DNA of 64,000 bases from Echinimonas agarilytica (GCF_023703465.1 NZ_JAMQGP010000008.1:175527-239526), one strand, 5' to 3'. Positions 19,367 to 29,857 are shown, numbered from the stretch's first letter. Translations and numbers: made by a program. The notes: generated by a model from the letters alone, not told the origin.

Positions 19367-20128
19367 CTAAGTCAGCATATACACATCAAAACGATTTTTT
19401 TTGGTTTTGATTTGATGGTGCGGTGGTTTCCCCGCAAGCGGCTCTGCATAATCTGGGCGCTTGACCACCACACGCTTGGTCGCTTTGGATAAAGCAACAT
19501 CAAGCAGCGCATCGGCATCAGCATCAGAGCCTACTACGCCTTGAAAAACTCGCATTTCTTTTTTGACCTGAGCCGATTTCTGACGATGCGGATACATGGG
19601 GTCTAAATACACGACATCATGACATTCCAAACGCTTTAGCACGTCCAATGCATGACCGTGATACAGCGCTACGCGCGCGCTCACCCAATCGCCAATATCT
19701 TCATTTTCTAATGCTCTGCGGTAGCCATCAAACAGCAAGGCCGCAACCACAGGGCTGCGTTCAATAAGCGAGACACGGCAACCTAAAGAAGCTAATACCA
19801 TCGCATCTCGGCCAAGGCCTGCGGTAGCATCTATGATTGAAGGCGTCTGCCCAGACTTTAAACCACATGCTTTGGCGATCGCCTGCCCTCGGCCACCGCC
19901 AAAATTGCGACGATGAGCAACGGCCCCCTCAACCCAATCCACGGTGACATCACCCAATTTAGGTTGGCGTCCATCACGTAAAACCAACCCTCGTTCGGTC
20001 ATCACCAACCACATGGCTTCGGCCTGTTTAGTGAATTCAAACACCTCAAGATCGCATTGTTCGGCCACCGCTTTTGCATGGGCTAACTGACTGGTGAGTT
20101 CACATAAGATGTTAATCGATTCAGGCAT
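19367..20128 (-). CDS. rsmJ: 16S rRNA (guanine-1516-N2)-methyltransferase RsmJ
   Basis: RsmJ methylates G1516 of 16S rRNA using S-adenosylmethionine. The 253-residue protein has family segments [16 protein letters not shown], the cofactor motif [17 protein letters not shown], the acidic strand end [13 protein letters not shown], and the catalytic DPMYPHR. In E. coli rsmJ lies beside prlC; here a hybrid kinase gene on the opposite strand separates the two. The roughly 300-base gap between rsmJ and the chemoreceptor start holds no gene I can support. Confidence 0.95.
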   Translation of the reverse strand: MPESINILCELTSQLAHAKAVAEQCDLEVFEFTKQAEAMWLVMTERGLVLRDGRQPKLGDVTVDWVEGAVAHRRNFGGGRGQAIAKACGLKSGQTPSIIDATAGLGRDAMVLASLGCRVSLIERSPVVAALLFDGYRRALENEDIGDWVSARVALYHGHALDVLKRLECHDVVYLDPMYPHRQKSAQVKKEMRVFQGVVGSDADADALLDVALSKATKRVVVKRPDYAEPLAGKPPHHQIKTKKNRFDVYMLT

Positions 20129-20298
20129 ATATCTGAGTTTTCTCTAACTTGGGTTAACAGTGTAATACTTCACGGGTCATTCCCCCAACACTTGATGGGT
20201 TTGCGTTAAAAATCGTGGTAGTTTATCGGTTATAAACATCGCATTTCAGAAAGAAATTGCTAACCTCAAAGTCCTATGGAAAGGCACCGAATCGTCAT

Positions 20299-23200
20299 AT
20301 GAACCAAGCTAGGCTACTTCAATTATCTTCAGTCAGCCCGCAACGGCCACTCGTGGTTGCAGTGATCCTTGGCTTGCTCGCTGCTTTTACCAATCTATTT
20401 ACGATTCCAATGCTCGCGAATACCAGCCTGGTGCTGGGCGGGGTGTTTACTATGCTGGCGGCTATTTTAATGCGTCCGCAATATGCCTTGCTTGCCACCC
20501 TAATTGGGGTAATGGGTCTACTTATCAATTGGCAGCATGGTTGGGGCTTTATTTGGTTTCCGTTGGAAGCCATTTTTGTCAATTGGATGGTCAGGCACAG
20601 AGTTCACGCCTTAGTGGCTGATCTGATTTACTGGCTGCTGATTGGCATTCCTATTGTTTATTTCGTACTGGTGAGTATTAACAACCTCTCACCACCCATG
20701 CTAGCGACAATTTTAACCAAACAAGTGTTGAATGGTTATTTGTATACTCTGATAGCTTCGTTTTTTGCCATGTTGCCGTTTGTCCGGCGTCAATTGAATG
20801 CCGACGAGCTCTCTCTACCATCACTTAAAGTCTATTTAACCCAAGCATTTGGAATGATCAGTACCGTCTGTTTGCTTGCCTATGGATTAATGACCGAGCG
20901 CAATTACACCATCAGCGTAGAAGAAGATGTGAAGCGTAGCTTGAGTTATTCATCTCAACAACTTTCCGATAACCTTGACAATAGTTTAGATGAGCTCAAG
21001 CACAGCTTCGCTACGTACGCAACTTTGCTCGAAGTATCTCCTCTTACAAACCCTCAGCCTACACTCGAAGCCATGCTCAAGGCCAACCCTGAATTAGCCG
21101 CAATACAGCTTCTTGATAAGTCCGCAGAACCCATTTATTCAGCACGCCGAACCTCATTTAATCGGCCGCTAATGAGCTCAAGCAACATGATTGCTTTCTC
21201 GAATGAGTCAGCTCTCGAAGCGGTGAAAAAACATGAAGTAACGTTATCAAAAGTGATGCTCAAACCTTCAGTGAGTCTCTATCCACTTATCTCCGTCAGC
21301 GCCCCGCTATATGAAACTGATCAATTCCATGCGCAAGGCGTTTTGCAGGGCCTAATCGACCTTAAAACCATTGAGACCCGACATCAGCAGCTATTTATTG
21401 ATGATGAGGTCGATTACTTAGTATTGGACTCTTCCGGTGCCGCGTTGTTTTCCAGCAGAGACATTGCCTTTCCACCATTGAAAAAGGTGGTTTATAGCCC
21501 GCAAGAAATGGCCACACTGCCTTTGCCTGTTGAGGCAATTACACTCAACTTACCCGACGGGGAACGCGACTATTTTTATCATGAAACAACGTTAGATTCC
21601 GGCTGGAAGCTTATTGTTCTGTCGAGAACCTCTGAAACCTTAAGTACATTGCAACGGCATTACCTCAATTGGGCTCTGTTTATTGTACTCGCATCATTGG
21701 TATCAGTGGCCTTAGGTCAGCTCATTGCGAACTTATTTACTCGCCCGCTTGAAGAGTTATTATCACTGTCCAATTATGAAAACCCGCAACAAGCGAACAC
21801 TAGCCCTGTGGCCCCGCATTTTCATTACGTGGAACAACAACAGCTTTTTTCCACGCTGGCTCGAAAATCAAAAGCGCTGGCAACGTACTACAACTCGCTG
21901 GAACAACAGGTTAATGCTCGAACTCATGAATTACAGGTACTCAACGACCGCCTTAGCCGAGTGTTACAAGCCTCCTCGGACGGCATTTTGGAAGTAGGCT
22001 CAGGTGGGCAAGTTAACTTTGCCAACCAAACTCTCGCGGGCTGGCTCGGGCAAAGTGCACGTCACCTTGTGGGGCAATCCATCGACAATTTGCTGCGTCC
22101 AGTCAGCGGCTCAATGACTCTAGAGCAATGTGTTCATGAAGCACGATTTACCCGACGAATCGCCCAAGGAGAGGGTTTGTTAAAGCTAGGTGAGTCGCTG
22201 CTAGAGCTGGAGTTTAATGCCGCCCCCACACTGCTAGAAGACGGAAATGTGGGTGCCGTAGTCATGTTGCGTAACGTCACTAGTCGCAAAGAAATACAAC
22301 GGAACGTAGATCAAGCCCGTCGCAGTGCAGAGCAAGCCGCTCGCGCGAAATCAGATTTTGTGGCGAATATGAGCCATGAAATTCGAACACCGTTGAATGC
22401 CATTATTGGGCTGATTCAACTGTTTGGCTACGACAACCTCTCTCAACCTCAACGCCAGTACCTTCGTCGCATGGCTCATGGCGCAGATTTACTGCAAGCC
22501 ATTGTGAATGACATTCTGGATTATTCTAAAATTGAAGCCGGTCATTTGGAGTTAGACCAACAAGCGTTTGATATCAGCGCATTACTCGATAACTTACGAT
22601 TGTTGATGTCATCCCGTGCAGAGCAAAAAGATTTAGAACTTGAATGCCATGTTATGGACGAAGTGCCTATTGGTGTCATTGGGGATCCATTACGACTGAG
22701 CCAAATCATGATGAACTTGGTGTCTAATGCCATTAAGTTTACTCAACGCGGTAGCATTAAAGTAAGCATTACGGCGCTGCCCGACTGTGACGAAGACAAA
22801 GCCCACTTACGCTTTGAAGTGTCGGACACAGGTATTGGTATTCCACAAGATAAATTATCGAGTTTATTCAATCCTTTCACTCAAGCCGATTCTGCTACCA
22901 CGCGACAATACGGAGGCACAGGTTTGGGCCTCGCTATCTGTCAACGCTTGGTGAAATTAATGGAAGGTCAACTGCAAGTCAGCAGCATTACAGACCGAGG
23001 CAGTAAATTTTGGTTTGATATTCAAATGCCCGTTGCCGCGCCTGATCAAAGCCTATTGCAGGGCCCTTCGTCCGACACTGCACCGCCCAATATTTTGTTT
23101 AAGCAGCAACATATCTTAGTAGTGGAAGACAACGAGGTGAACTCTCAAATTGTTCAACTCATGCTTGGCCGACTGGGCTTGAAAGCTTCCTGCGCCAGCA

Positions 23201-23802
23201 GTGGCGAACAAGCATTGGCGACCCTCAAAGGCGAACAAGGCTTCGACTTAGTGCTAATGGATTTACAAATGCCCGACATGGACGGCATTCAAACCACAGA
23301 AGTCATTCGTACCATCAATCGCTTCAATGATTTACCCGTGATTGCACTGACCGCACATGCAACCCTCGCGGATAAAAAGCGCTGCCTACAAGCTGGCATG
23401 CAAGACCATATTGGCAAGCCAATCAATATGAATGAGCTTACGCGCATTCTAGCGCGCTACCTCGATTACGAAACCACTGAAACCGACTCGGAGGCTTTGA
23501 TCACAGCGCCGGTCGAATCGGCAGATGTTAGCTCTCAGCCTGACCCACAACCTAATGCTGGCGACATTGCAGTATTTTATCAAAAATACAGTCACCTTAG
23601 TGGGCACTTAGGCACGTTGGCAGAAGTGGGCGCGTGGCAAGATGCAAAGGATTTAGTCGGAAAAGCATTAGCGGCCTGCCATGCTCAAGAACTACAAGCT
23701 GTGAGGGCGTTATTAGTCTCTATTCGACATGAGCTGAGTGATGACCAATGTTCTGCTAAAAACCTATCTGAACTCGATAAGCTTCTAGCAGAGCAAGCAT
23801 AA
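20299..23802 (+). CDS. Membrane hybrid sensor histidine kinase with receiver domain
   Basis: This 1167-residue hybrid kinase has an N-terminal membrane module of about six helices (residues 15-155), another TM near 180, an extracytoplasmic sensor (about 205-450) and a TM near 475. A PAS-like domain (about 555-670) follows. HisKA has His693 in NMSHEIRTPLNAI, then an HATPase domain with DTGIGIP and GGTGLGLAI. The receiver domain has Asp988 in LVLMDLQMPDMDG. No Hpt domain is seen at the C-terminus, so a separate phosphotransfer protein is expected. The ATG at 20299 is chosen; a TTG 42 bases upstream is the alternative. The architecture resembles BarA/ArcB-type kinases, but the signal is unknown. 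Confidence 0.9.
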   Translation: MNQARLLQLSSVSPQRPLVVAVILGLLAAFTNLFTIPMLANTSLVLGGVFTMLAAILMRPQYALLATLIGVMGLLINWQHGWGFIWFPLEAIFVNWMVRHRVHALVADLIYWLLIGIPIVYFVLVSINNLSPPMLATILTKQVLNGYLYTLIASFFAMLPFVRRQLNADELSLPSLKVYLTQAFGMISTVCLLAYGLMTERNYTISVEEDVKRSLSYSSQQLSDNLDNSLDELKHSFATYATLLEVSPLTNPQPTLEAMLKANPELAAIQLLDKSAEPIYSARRTSFNRPLMSSSNMIAFSNESALEAVKKHEVTLSKVMLKPSVSLYPLISVSAPLYETDQFHAQGVLQGLIDLKTIETRHQQLFIDDEVDYLVLDSSGAALFSSRDIAFPPLKKVVYSPQEMATLPLPVEAITLNLPDGERDYFYHETTLDSGWKLIVLSRTSETLSTLQRHYLNWALFIVLASLVSVALGQLIANLFTRPLEELLSLSNYENPQQANTSPVAPHFHYVEQQQLFSTLARKSKALATYYNSLEQQVNARTHELQVLNDRLSRVLQASSDGILEVGSGGQVNFANQTLAGWLGQSARHLVGQSIDNLLRPVSGSMTLEQCVHEARFTRRIAQGEGLLKLGESLLELEFNAAPTLLEDGNVGAVVMLRNVTSRKEIQRNVDQARRSAEQAARAKSDFVANMSHEIRTPLNAIIGLIQLFGYDNLSQPQRQYLRRMAHGADLLQAIVNDILDYSKIEAGHLELDQQAFDISALLDNLRLLMSSRAEQKDLELECHVMDEVPIGVIGDPLRLSQIMMNLVSNAIKFTQRGSIKVSITALPDCDEDKAHLRFEVSDTGIGIPQDKLSSLFNPFTQADSATTRQYGGTGLGLAICQRLVKLMEGQLQVSSITDRGSKFWFDIQMPVAAPDQSLLQGPSSDTAPPNILFKQQHILVVEDNEVNSQIVQLMLGRLGLKASCASSGEQALATLKGEQGFDLVLMDLQMPDMDGIQTTEVIRTINRFNDLPVIALTAHATLADKKRCLQAGMQDHIGKPINMNELTRILARYLDYETTETDSEALITAPVESADVSSQPDPQPNAGDIAVFYQKYSHLSGHLGTLAEVGAWQDAKDLVGKALAACHAQELQAVRALLVSIRHELSDDQCSAKNLSELDKLLAEQA

Positions 23803-23814
23803 ATAGCGTCGAAT

Positions 23815-25848
23815 TTATGCGGCTTGAATGCCACTGTGGCGCAATAACGGCTGAATGTCAGGTTCGCGACCTCGGAAGGCTTTGAACAAATCCATTGGCG
23901 CTTCAGAGCCACCTTTTTCTAACACGCAGGTTAAAAACGCCCGTCCGGTTTGAGCATTGAAAATACCATCGGACTCAAACTTGTCGAAGGCATCTGCAGA
24001 CAACACTTCGGCCCACTTGTAGCTGTAGTAACCGGCGGAATATCCACCCGCAAAAATATGACCAAACGAGTTCTGAAAACGGTTAAACGGCGCAGGTTCA
24101 ATCACGGCAACACGCTCACGTACCGACGCCAACACTTCGGCAATATCACCGCCAGATTGGTGTAACTCAAAATCAAACAAGCTAAATTCTAGTTGGCGCA
24201 TCATGCCTAATGCAGACTGGAAGTTACGCCCGTCTAGAAGGCGTTGCAACATATCTTGCGGCAAGGGCTCATTGGTGTCGTAGTGACCGGAAATGAACGC
24301 CAACGCTTCAGGTTGCCAGCACCAGTTTTCCAAGAATTGACTGGGCAATTCAACCGCGTCCCATGCCACTCCGTTAATCCCTGAAACCCCAGCCACGTCG
24401 ATTTGCGTCAACATGTGGTGCAAACCATGGCCAAACTCATGAAACATCGTCACAACTTCATCGTGGGTGAACAGTGCAGGCTTATCTCCTACAGGCTTAT
24501 TAAAGTTACAGGTTAAATAAGCCACCGGTAATTGCAGGCCCGCAGGGGTTGTACGACGTACTCGGCATTCATCCATCCAGGCCCCACCGCGCTTATGCTC
24601 GCGCGCATATAAATCGAGATAGAAGCTGCCGCGTTGTTGGTTATCGGCATCATAAATGGTGAAGAAACGCACATCATTATGCCAACGGTCAAAGTCTTGC
24701 TGCTCTTCAATGCGAATGCCAAATAAACGACTCACCACTTCAAACATGCCGCTCAGTACACGTTGCTCAGGAAAGTACGGGCGCAATTGCTCGTCATTGA
24801 TAGCATATCGAGCTTGTTTGAGCTTTTCTGCGTAATAAGTGAGGTCCCACACGTTCAACTCAGTAACGCCATGGGTTTGCGTGGCAAACGCGGTAAGCTC
24901 GGCAATTTCTTGCTCAGCTTGAGGCTTGCTGCGACGGGCTAAATCATTTAGAAACCGCAATACTTGCTCCGGCGATTCAGCCATCTTGGTACTCAGAGAT
25001 AACTCAGCGTAGTTGTCAAAACCAAGTAAGGCAGCCAACTCCTGACGCAGTGCGACTTGCTCTTTCATGATGGCGGAGTTGTTCCACTGTTCAGCATTCG
25101 GCCCCTGATCCGAAGCGCGAGTACAAAATGCGGTGTAAATTTCGCGGCGCAATTCAGCACTGTCAGCATATGTCATCACAGCAATATAACTTGGGAATTC
25201 AAGCGTCAGTAGGTAACCATCCAACTCTTTTAATTGGGCGGCTTGTTCAGCAGCAGCAATGGCAGACTCAGGTAATCCCGCCAGTTCATTGACATCAGTC
25301 ACATGCTTTTGCCATGCATTGGTGGCATCGAGCAAGTTATTGCTAAAAGTTGATGATAATTCGGAAAGGCGAGCTTTCACTTCTGCATAGCGGGCTTGCT
25401 GCTTGGGCTCTAAATCAATGCCCGACAAGCGGAAGTCTCTCAAACTATTGTCGATCACCTGTTTTTGCGCCTGACTTAAAGTGCCGTATGTGTCGCTTTT
25501 TGAAAATGCATCATAAGCGCTAAATAGACCTTGATGCTGGCCTACAAATGTTCCGTATTCAGACCGCAAGGGTAAACACGCATCGTGCGCCTCTCGCAAT
25601 TCAGGAGAGTTCACCACACTATTCATGTGGCTCACTGGAGACCACAATTGACTTAGCGCATCATCGGCATTTTCGAGGGGTTCAACGAGTGATTCCCATG
25701 TGTGCTCGGACGTGCTCGCCAAGGTTTGTTCTATCACGCTTTTACAGTGCGCAATGGCTTGTTCAACTGCCGGCTGAATGTGTTCAGGCTGAATGGCTGA
25801 AAAAGGCGGCAATACTTGGGATTCAAGCAGAGGATTAGGTTGCGTCAT
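23815..25848 (-). CDS. prlC: Oligopeptidase A
   Basis: This M3-family zinc metallopeptidase degrades short peptides in the cytosol, including cleaved signal peptides. The 677-residue protein carries the catalytic motif FHEFGHGLHHML near residue 465 and, downstream, ELPSQFLENW, which supplies the third metal ligand. The ATG at 25848 is preferred because GAGAG lies upstream; an in-frame ATG four codons earlier is possible. It ends 12 bases from the convergent hybrid kinase and is divergent from gor. Confidence 0.96.
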   Translation of the reverse strand: MTQPNPLLESQVLPPFSAIQPEHIQPAVEQAIAHCKSVIEQTLASTSEHTWESLVEPLENADDALSQLWSPVSHMNSVVNSPELREAHDACLPLRSEYGTFVGQHQGLFSAYDAFSKSDTYGTLSQAQKQVIDNSLRDFRLSGIDLEPKQQARYAEVKARLSELSSTFSNNLLDATNAWQKHVTDVNELAGLPESAIAAAEQAAQLKELDGYLLTLEFPSYIAVMTYADSAELRREIYTAFCTRASDQGPNAEQWNNSAIMKEQVALRQELAALLGFDNYAELSLSTKMAESPEQVLRFLNDLARRSKPQAEQEIAELTAFATQTHGVTELNVWDLTYYAEKLKQARYAINDEQLRPYFPEQRVLSGMFEVVSRLFGIRIEEQQDFDRWHNDVRFFTIYDADNQQRGSFYLDLYAREHKRGGAWMDECRVRRTTPAGLQLPVAYLTCNFNKPVGDKPALFTHDEVVTMFHEFGHGLHHMLTQIDVAGVSGINGVAWDAVELPSQFLENWCWQPEALAFISGHYDTNEPLPQDMLQRLLDGRNFQSALGMMRQLEFSLFDFELHQSGGDIAEVLASVRERVAVIEPAPFNRFQNSFGHIFAGGYSAGYYSYKWAEVLSADAFDKFESDGIFNAQTGRAFLTCVLEKGGSEAPMDLFKAFRGREPDIQPLLRHSGIQAA

Positions 25849-26004
25849 GGAATCTCTCATTCTGTCCGTAAGTGGCTCTAAAGAACCTGATTAAAGCTAC
25901 AATGGGGGCATTCATGTTGATTTTCAACCACCCCCCTATACTGTGCTTTGCCAGCAAGCAATCCATCTGGCAAACTGCATTCAGTCCAGAAAAAGAGAAA
26001 CACA

Positions 26005-27354
26005 ATGAAAGCATTCGATTATATCTGTATTGGTGGCGGCAGCGGTGGCATTGCATCAGCAAACCGCGCAGCCATGCACGGCCAAAAAGTGGCATTGATA
26101 GAAGCGCGCCATATTGGCGGAACTTGCGTTAACGTAGGTTGTGTTCCTAAAAAAGCAATGTGGTTTGGCGCTCAGGTTGCTGAAGCCATTCATAAATATG
26201 CGCCAGATTACGGTTTTGATGTCACTTTAAATAACTTCGACTGGAAGACATTGGTCGACAGTCGCGAAGCTTACATTGAGCGAATTCATGGCTCATACGA
26301 GCGAGTGTTTAAAAACAATGGCGTTGAAGTCATCAACGGTTTTGCCAAGTTTGTAGACAACCACACCATCGAAGTAAATGGCGAACTCTACACCGCGCCT
26401 CACATCACCATTGCCACCGGCGGTGCGCCAACGCTTCCTAACGTACCTGGGGCAGAGCACGGTATCGATTCAGATGGTTTCTTCGCGCTCACAGAACAAC
26501 CCAAAAGCGTAGCCGTGATCGGCGCAGGTTATATTGCGGTTGAGCTTGCAGGCGTATTGCATTCACTGGGAAGTGAAACTCACTTAGCCGTTCGTAAGCA
26601 CGCACCTTTGCGCGAATTCGATCCCATGCTGAGTGAAACCCTCATGGAACTCATGGCTGAAGATGGCCCTACGCTGCATACTCACAGCGTTCCTTCTCAG
26701 GTCACTAAAAATGCCGATGATACAATCAAAATTACTTTTGAAAATGGCACTTCACTGACCGTTGAATGCCTCATTTGGGCGATTGGTCGCGCACCGGCAA
26801 CCGATAAAATCAACCTCGACAAAACAGACGTTCAATTAAACGAACGCGGTTACATCATTGTTGATGAATACCAAAACACCACGGCAGAAGGTGTGTATGC
26901 CGTTGGTGATAACATTGGTTATGTTGAATTAACGCCTGTGGCAGTGAAAGCAGGTCGCTTCTTATCAGAGCGATTATTTAACGGTCAGCACGACGCTAAA
27001 ATGGATTACACCTTAATCCCGACAGTTGTGTTCAGCCATCCCACCATCGGCACCATTGGTTTAACAGAACCACAAGCTATGGAAGAGTTTGGAAAAGACA
27101 GCGTTAAAGTCTACAACTCCACTTTTGGCGCAATGTACACGGCAGTAACGCAGCATCGTCAAATTACGCGCATGAAGTTAATTTGTGCCGGCCCCGACCA
27201 AAAAGTGGTAGGCCTTCACGGCATAGGCTTGGGCATGGATGAAATTCTTCAAGGGTTTGGCGTGGCCATGAAGATGGGCGCAACCAAAGCTGATTTTGAC
27301 GCCTGTGTGGCCATTCACCCTACGTCAGCAGAAGAGTTTGTTACGTTGCGTTAG
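26005..27354 (+). CDS. gor: Glutathione-disulfide reductase
   Basis: This cytosolic FAD enzyme reduces glutathione disulfide with NADPH. The 449-residue protein has the FAD motif [16 protein letters not shown], the redox-active disulfide Cys41/Cys46 in [13 protein letters not shown], and the second dinucleotide motif [13 protein letters not shown]. The catalytic His-Glu pair is in [14 protein letters not shown] at the C-terminus. The ATG is preceded by AAAGAGAAAC; an in-frame start 57 bases upstream would add a non-family extension. It is divergent from prlC, and a strong terminator follows. Confidence 0.97.
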   Translation: MKAFDYICIGGGSGGIASANRAAMHGQKVALIEARHIGGTCVNVGCVPKKAMWFGAQVAEAIHKYAPDYGFDVTLNNFDWKTLVDSREAYIERIHGSYERVFKNNGVEVINGFAKFVDNHTIEVNGELYTAPHITIATGGAPTLPNVPGAEHGIDSDGFFALTEQPKSVAVIGAGYIAVELAGVLHSLGSETHLAVRKHAPLREFDPMLSETLMELMAEDGPTLHTHSVPSQVTKNADDTIKITFENGTSLTVECLIWAIGRAPATDKINLDKTDVQLNERGYIIVDEYQNTTAEGVYAVGDNIGYVELTPVAVKAGRFLSERLFNGQHDAKMDYTLIPTVVFSHPTIGTIGLTEPQAMEEFGKDSVKVYNSTFGAMYTAVTQHRQITRMKLICAGPDQKVVGLHGIGLGMDEILQGFGVAMKMGATKADFDACVAIHPTSAEEFVTLR

Positions 27355-27376
27355 TTGCATTATTCATCTGAACAAT

Positions 27377-27401
27377 GGCGGCTAATTTGAGCCGCCTTTT
27401 T
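27377..27401 (+). terminator. Rho-independent terminator after gor
   Basis: GGCGGCT and AGCCGCC form a perfect 7-bp stem with a 6-base loop, directly followed by TTTTT. It lies 22 bases after the gor stop. Confidence 0.9.
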
Positions 27402-27424
27402 GAATTCTACATTTAGGAAATATC

Positions 27425-27793
27425 ATGTCGAAGAAAGTCTACTGCCTTGCCCAATTCAGAGCTAAACAAGGGCGACACGACGAACTCTTTCAAATTCTTC
27501 AAAACCTTGAATCCGACGTACTCCGAGAAGATGGTTGCCTACAATACATCGTCACGCAACAAATCAAGAGTGACTTTGCCACCGACGAATCCGATTTCCC
27601 CATCGTGTTCAATGAAATATGGGCCGACATAGACGCATTTGAAGCACATTGTCAGCGTTCTCCGGTACAGGCATTTTTTGAACAACAATGTGTAGCAGAA
27701 ACCGGCGCTGCGGAACAGTGGCATGTATCAATTTACAGCGACGAACCTAATGGATACGAAGCGCCTAAACTGCCAATGAGTTCCGAAGTTTAA
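27425..27793 (+). CDS. Antibiotic-biosynthesis-monooxygenase (ABM) family protein
   Basis: The 122-residue protein has the dimeric ferredoxin-like ABM fold: first strand VYCLAQFRAKQGR, then EDGCLQYIVTQQ, VFNEIWADIDAFEAH and a C-terminal HVSIYS strand. YgiN-like quinol monooxygenases and Hmo-type enzymes belong here, but the substrate cannot be read from sequence. ATG with AGGAAAT upstream. It is separated from gor by a terminator, so it is probably independently transcribed. A small TGCGCT/AGCGCA hairpin (27794-27808) follows its stop codon. Confidence 0.8.
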   Translation: MSKKVYCLAQFRAKQGRHDELFQILQNLESDVLREDGCLQYIVTQQIKSDFATDESDFPIVFNEIWADIDAFEAHCQRSPVQAFFEQQCVAETGAAEQWHVSIYSDEPNGYEAPKLPMSSEV

Positions 27794-27879
27794 TGCGCTA
27801 ATAGCGCAAATCACGCTGCGCTCTCCCAACAACCGAACAGAAAAAGTTGCTGATTCAGTTGGTAAGTACATCCGCCTGC

Positions 27880-27910
27880 ATCAAGTTAAACATAATATGT
27901 TTAACTTGAT
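27880..27910. promoter_or_regulatory. Perfect 14-bp-arm palindrome upstream of beta-helix lipoprotein gene
   Basis: ATCAAGTTAAACAT and ATGTTTAACTTGAT are exactly complementary around AAT. The site lies 92 bases before the start codon at 28003, inside a 209-base intergenic region. No T-tract follows it on either strand, so it reads as an operator for a dimeric repressor or activator, not as a terminator. I cannot name the regulator family. Confidence 0.65.
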
Positions 27911-28002
27911 CACATAAAAATAAACATTGGACATTTGTTCGCCCATTTGTGGTAACTTCCCGAATCATCAATAAAATCCATTTTATGAGTCGGTTATAGT
28001 CC

Positions 28003-29850
28003 ATGAAAAAAACAGCGCCCCCTCGTCTCGTCACCTTGGCGTTACTAATCCCCTTGTTAAGCCTCACGGCCTGCTCTGGCGGAAGTTCAAATGCGACAAG
28101 TTCGAACGTTGCCACTGACGTCATTCCACCCCACCTCCCAGCGCCTATAGAGCCCTCACCTGAAGATTCTCCCGTCACGCTTACCGATACCGACTTAAAT
28201 GGCTATTCGGGTCCCGACATTGGTTTCTTTGAAAATCGCGTGTTGGATGACGAGCCTGAGATTTTATATGCGGTTGAGAACTTTACTCGCACGACGAACG
28301 ATACTTCGCGTCTCAAGCAAGCACTCAACCGCGCCAGCGAGGAAGATGATGGTGGCGTGGTGAGACTGAAACCTGCTGCAAACGGAGCCAATACACGGTT
28401 TAGCTTGGCCCATGTGGCTGTTCCTTCCAATATCAGGCTCGAGGTTGATCCTGATGTTGTCTTAGAAATGCGCGGCATCAAGGAACTTGAATTCCCCACC
28501 GGCTCGGCGACCAACAGGCCTAATCGACAATTTTTATTCTCTTTCGGGCGCAGCAACGGCCCAAAAAATTTACTGGAACAACGAGTGGTGAATGTTGAAA
28601 TTACATCCACCGATCCGACACGGAATTTTACCGTAGATGCCCGCACAAACATGCCTATTTCTTATGGTTTGATGTCTGGAGGCAATGGCGGTGGCCAAGT
28701 GAATTTAACCCGCGCCATTCCTTTTGGGTTCTTTTACGTTGAAAATTTCGCGACTTCAAACGTCACCATTGAAGACAATCATACAGAGTCAGTGTCAGTA
28801 CAAATGTTTGCCGACGCCGACTATCAAGATGGCGCATATGCTTATCGCTTTGGCTCGACTCCTGTTTTTTTAAATCATAGATATGTAAAGAACCCAAGCG
28901 GCTCAGCCAACCTTAATATCCCCATGAACGAGGCCAATATCCCCTTAACGACTAACGCCAACAACGAATTCATAGATGAAAGTGGCAATGTGATTTCTGA
29001 TATTTTTGCCATAAGAAGAAACCCCACTTACGGACGCACACCCGTTAAAGGTTCGATTAAGAACATTCGTGCCATCAACGCCCACACCGGTTACGGCGCT
29101 GTACAAGTGTATGGCGGAGATTGGATCGAAATTGATAATATCGACGCATTTAACGGCATTGGTGTTCGCGTTGAAGCAGGTAACGGCACCGATACTGACA
29201 ACTTCAATCGTTCCGGCCCTTATTATTCGTCTATGAATAAAATCAAGATTTCGAATGTGACGGTGACACAAGGTTTTACTGGCGTTTGGCTCAAACCGCA
29301 CAGCAAAATCATGAAAGATATTAGCGTAGAAAACATCGAAGCTATTGATAGCGGCACAGCACTATTGATCGGAAAGGGCTCTTTCGCCTGTCATTTAAAA
29401 TGTAGAGACTTAACACGGGGCCGCATTAATAATTTAGAAATCAAAGGCGATATTGTTTTGCGCCAAACCATCTTCGATAGACCTGTTGCAGAAGTCGGAA
29501 ATCTTGCCACTTACTTCTTGAGTCAATCAAATCGCGAACACCTAGCAGCCCAAACCCAAAAAAGCTTAACCACTATTTCGAGAAACGACTTAGAGCACAA
29601 CGTATCGGGAGAACGTTGGTATCTGATCTTTCCAACCGCTCCGGTATTGGCTTTATCACAACTTTCAGCCACCGAGATTGGTAACCAGTCGTCCAAAGAA
29701 GGGTTTTACCCTGTGGACCTAAGTCAGGCGAATATCATGCAAGACGGGTTGGCGCTGGCTGATGATGAAACCGAGCGACCCGATATTTTGTACCGCTCGG
29801 ATATGAAAACACCTAACGGCCAAGTCGCAACCGATTTTATCTTTAAATAA
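28003..29850 (+). CDS. Secreted lipoprotein with right-handed beta-helix, GH82 (iota-carrageenase)-like
   Basis: The 615-residue protein has a lipoprotein signal peptide ending LTAC at Cys24 with Ser at +2, which predicts an outer-membrane anchor, then a Pro-rich linker. From about residue 85 it reads as a parallel beta-helix with repeated short strands. From memory of the Alteromonas iota-carrageenase CgiA, equivalents of three active-site residues are visible: Gln368 in GYGAVQVYGGD, Glu391 in GVRVEAGN and His433 in KPHSKIMKD. The CgiA general base, an Asp two residues after the Glu, appears to be Gly393 here. An inserted segment at about 275-345 and a long C-terminal tail (about 470-615) are extra. 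An iota-carrageenan or related galactan substrate is an inference, and polygalacturonase-like relatives are the alternative. Confidence 0.6.
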   Translation: MKKTAPPRLVTLALLIPLLSLTACSGGSSNATSSNVATDVIPPHLPAPIEPSPEDSPVTLTDTDLNGYSGPDIGFFENRVLDDEPEILYAVENFTRTTNDTSRLKQALNRASEEDDGGVVRLKPAANGANTRFSLAHVAVPSNIRLEVDPDVVLEMRGIKELEFPTGSATNRPNRQFLFSFGRSNGPKNLLEQRVVNVEITSTDPTRNFTVDARTNMPISYGLMSGGNGGGQVNLTRAIPFGFFYVENFATSNVTIEDNHTESVSVQMFADADYQDGAYAYRFGSTPVFLNHRYVKNPSGSANLNIPMNEANIPLTTNANNEFIDESGNVISDIFAIRRNPTYGRTPVKGSIKNIRAINAHTGYGAVQVYGGDWIEIDNIDAFNGIGVRVEAGNGTDTDNFNRSGPYYSSMNKIKISNVTVTQGFTGVWLKPHSKIMKDISVENIEAIDSGTALLIGKGSFACHLKCRDLTRGRINNLEIKGDIVLRQTIFDRPVAEVGNLATYFLSQSNREHLAAQTQKSLTTISRNDLEHNVSGERWYLIFPTAPVLALSQLSATEIGNQSSKEGFYPVDLSQANIMQDGLALADDETERPDILYRSDMKTPNGQVATDFIFK

Positions 29851-29857
29851 AGAAAGA

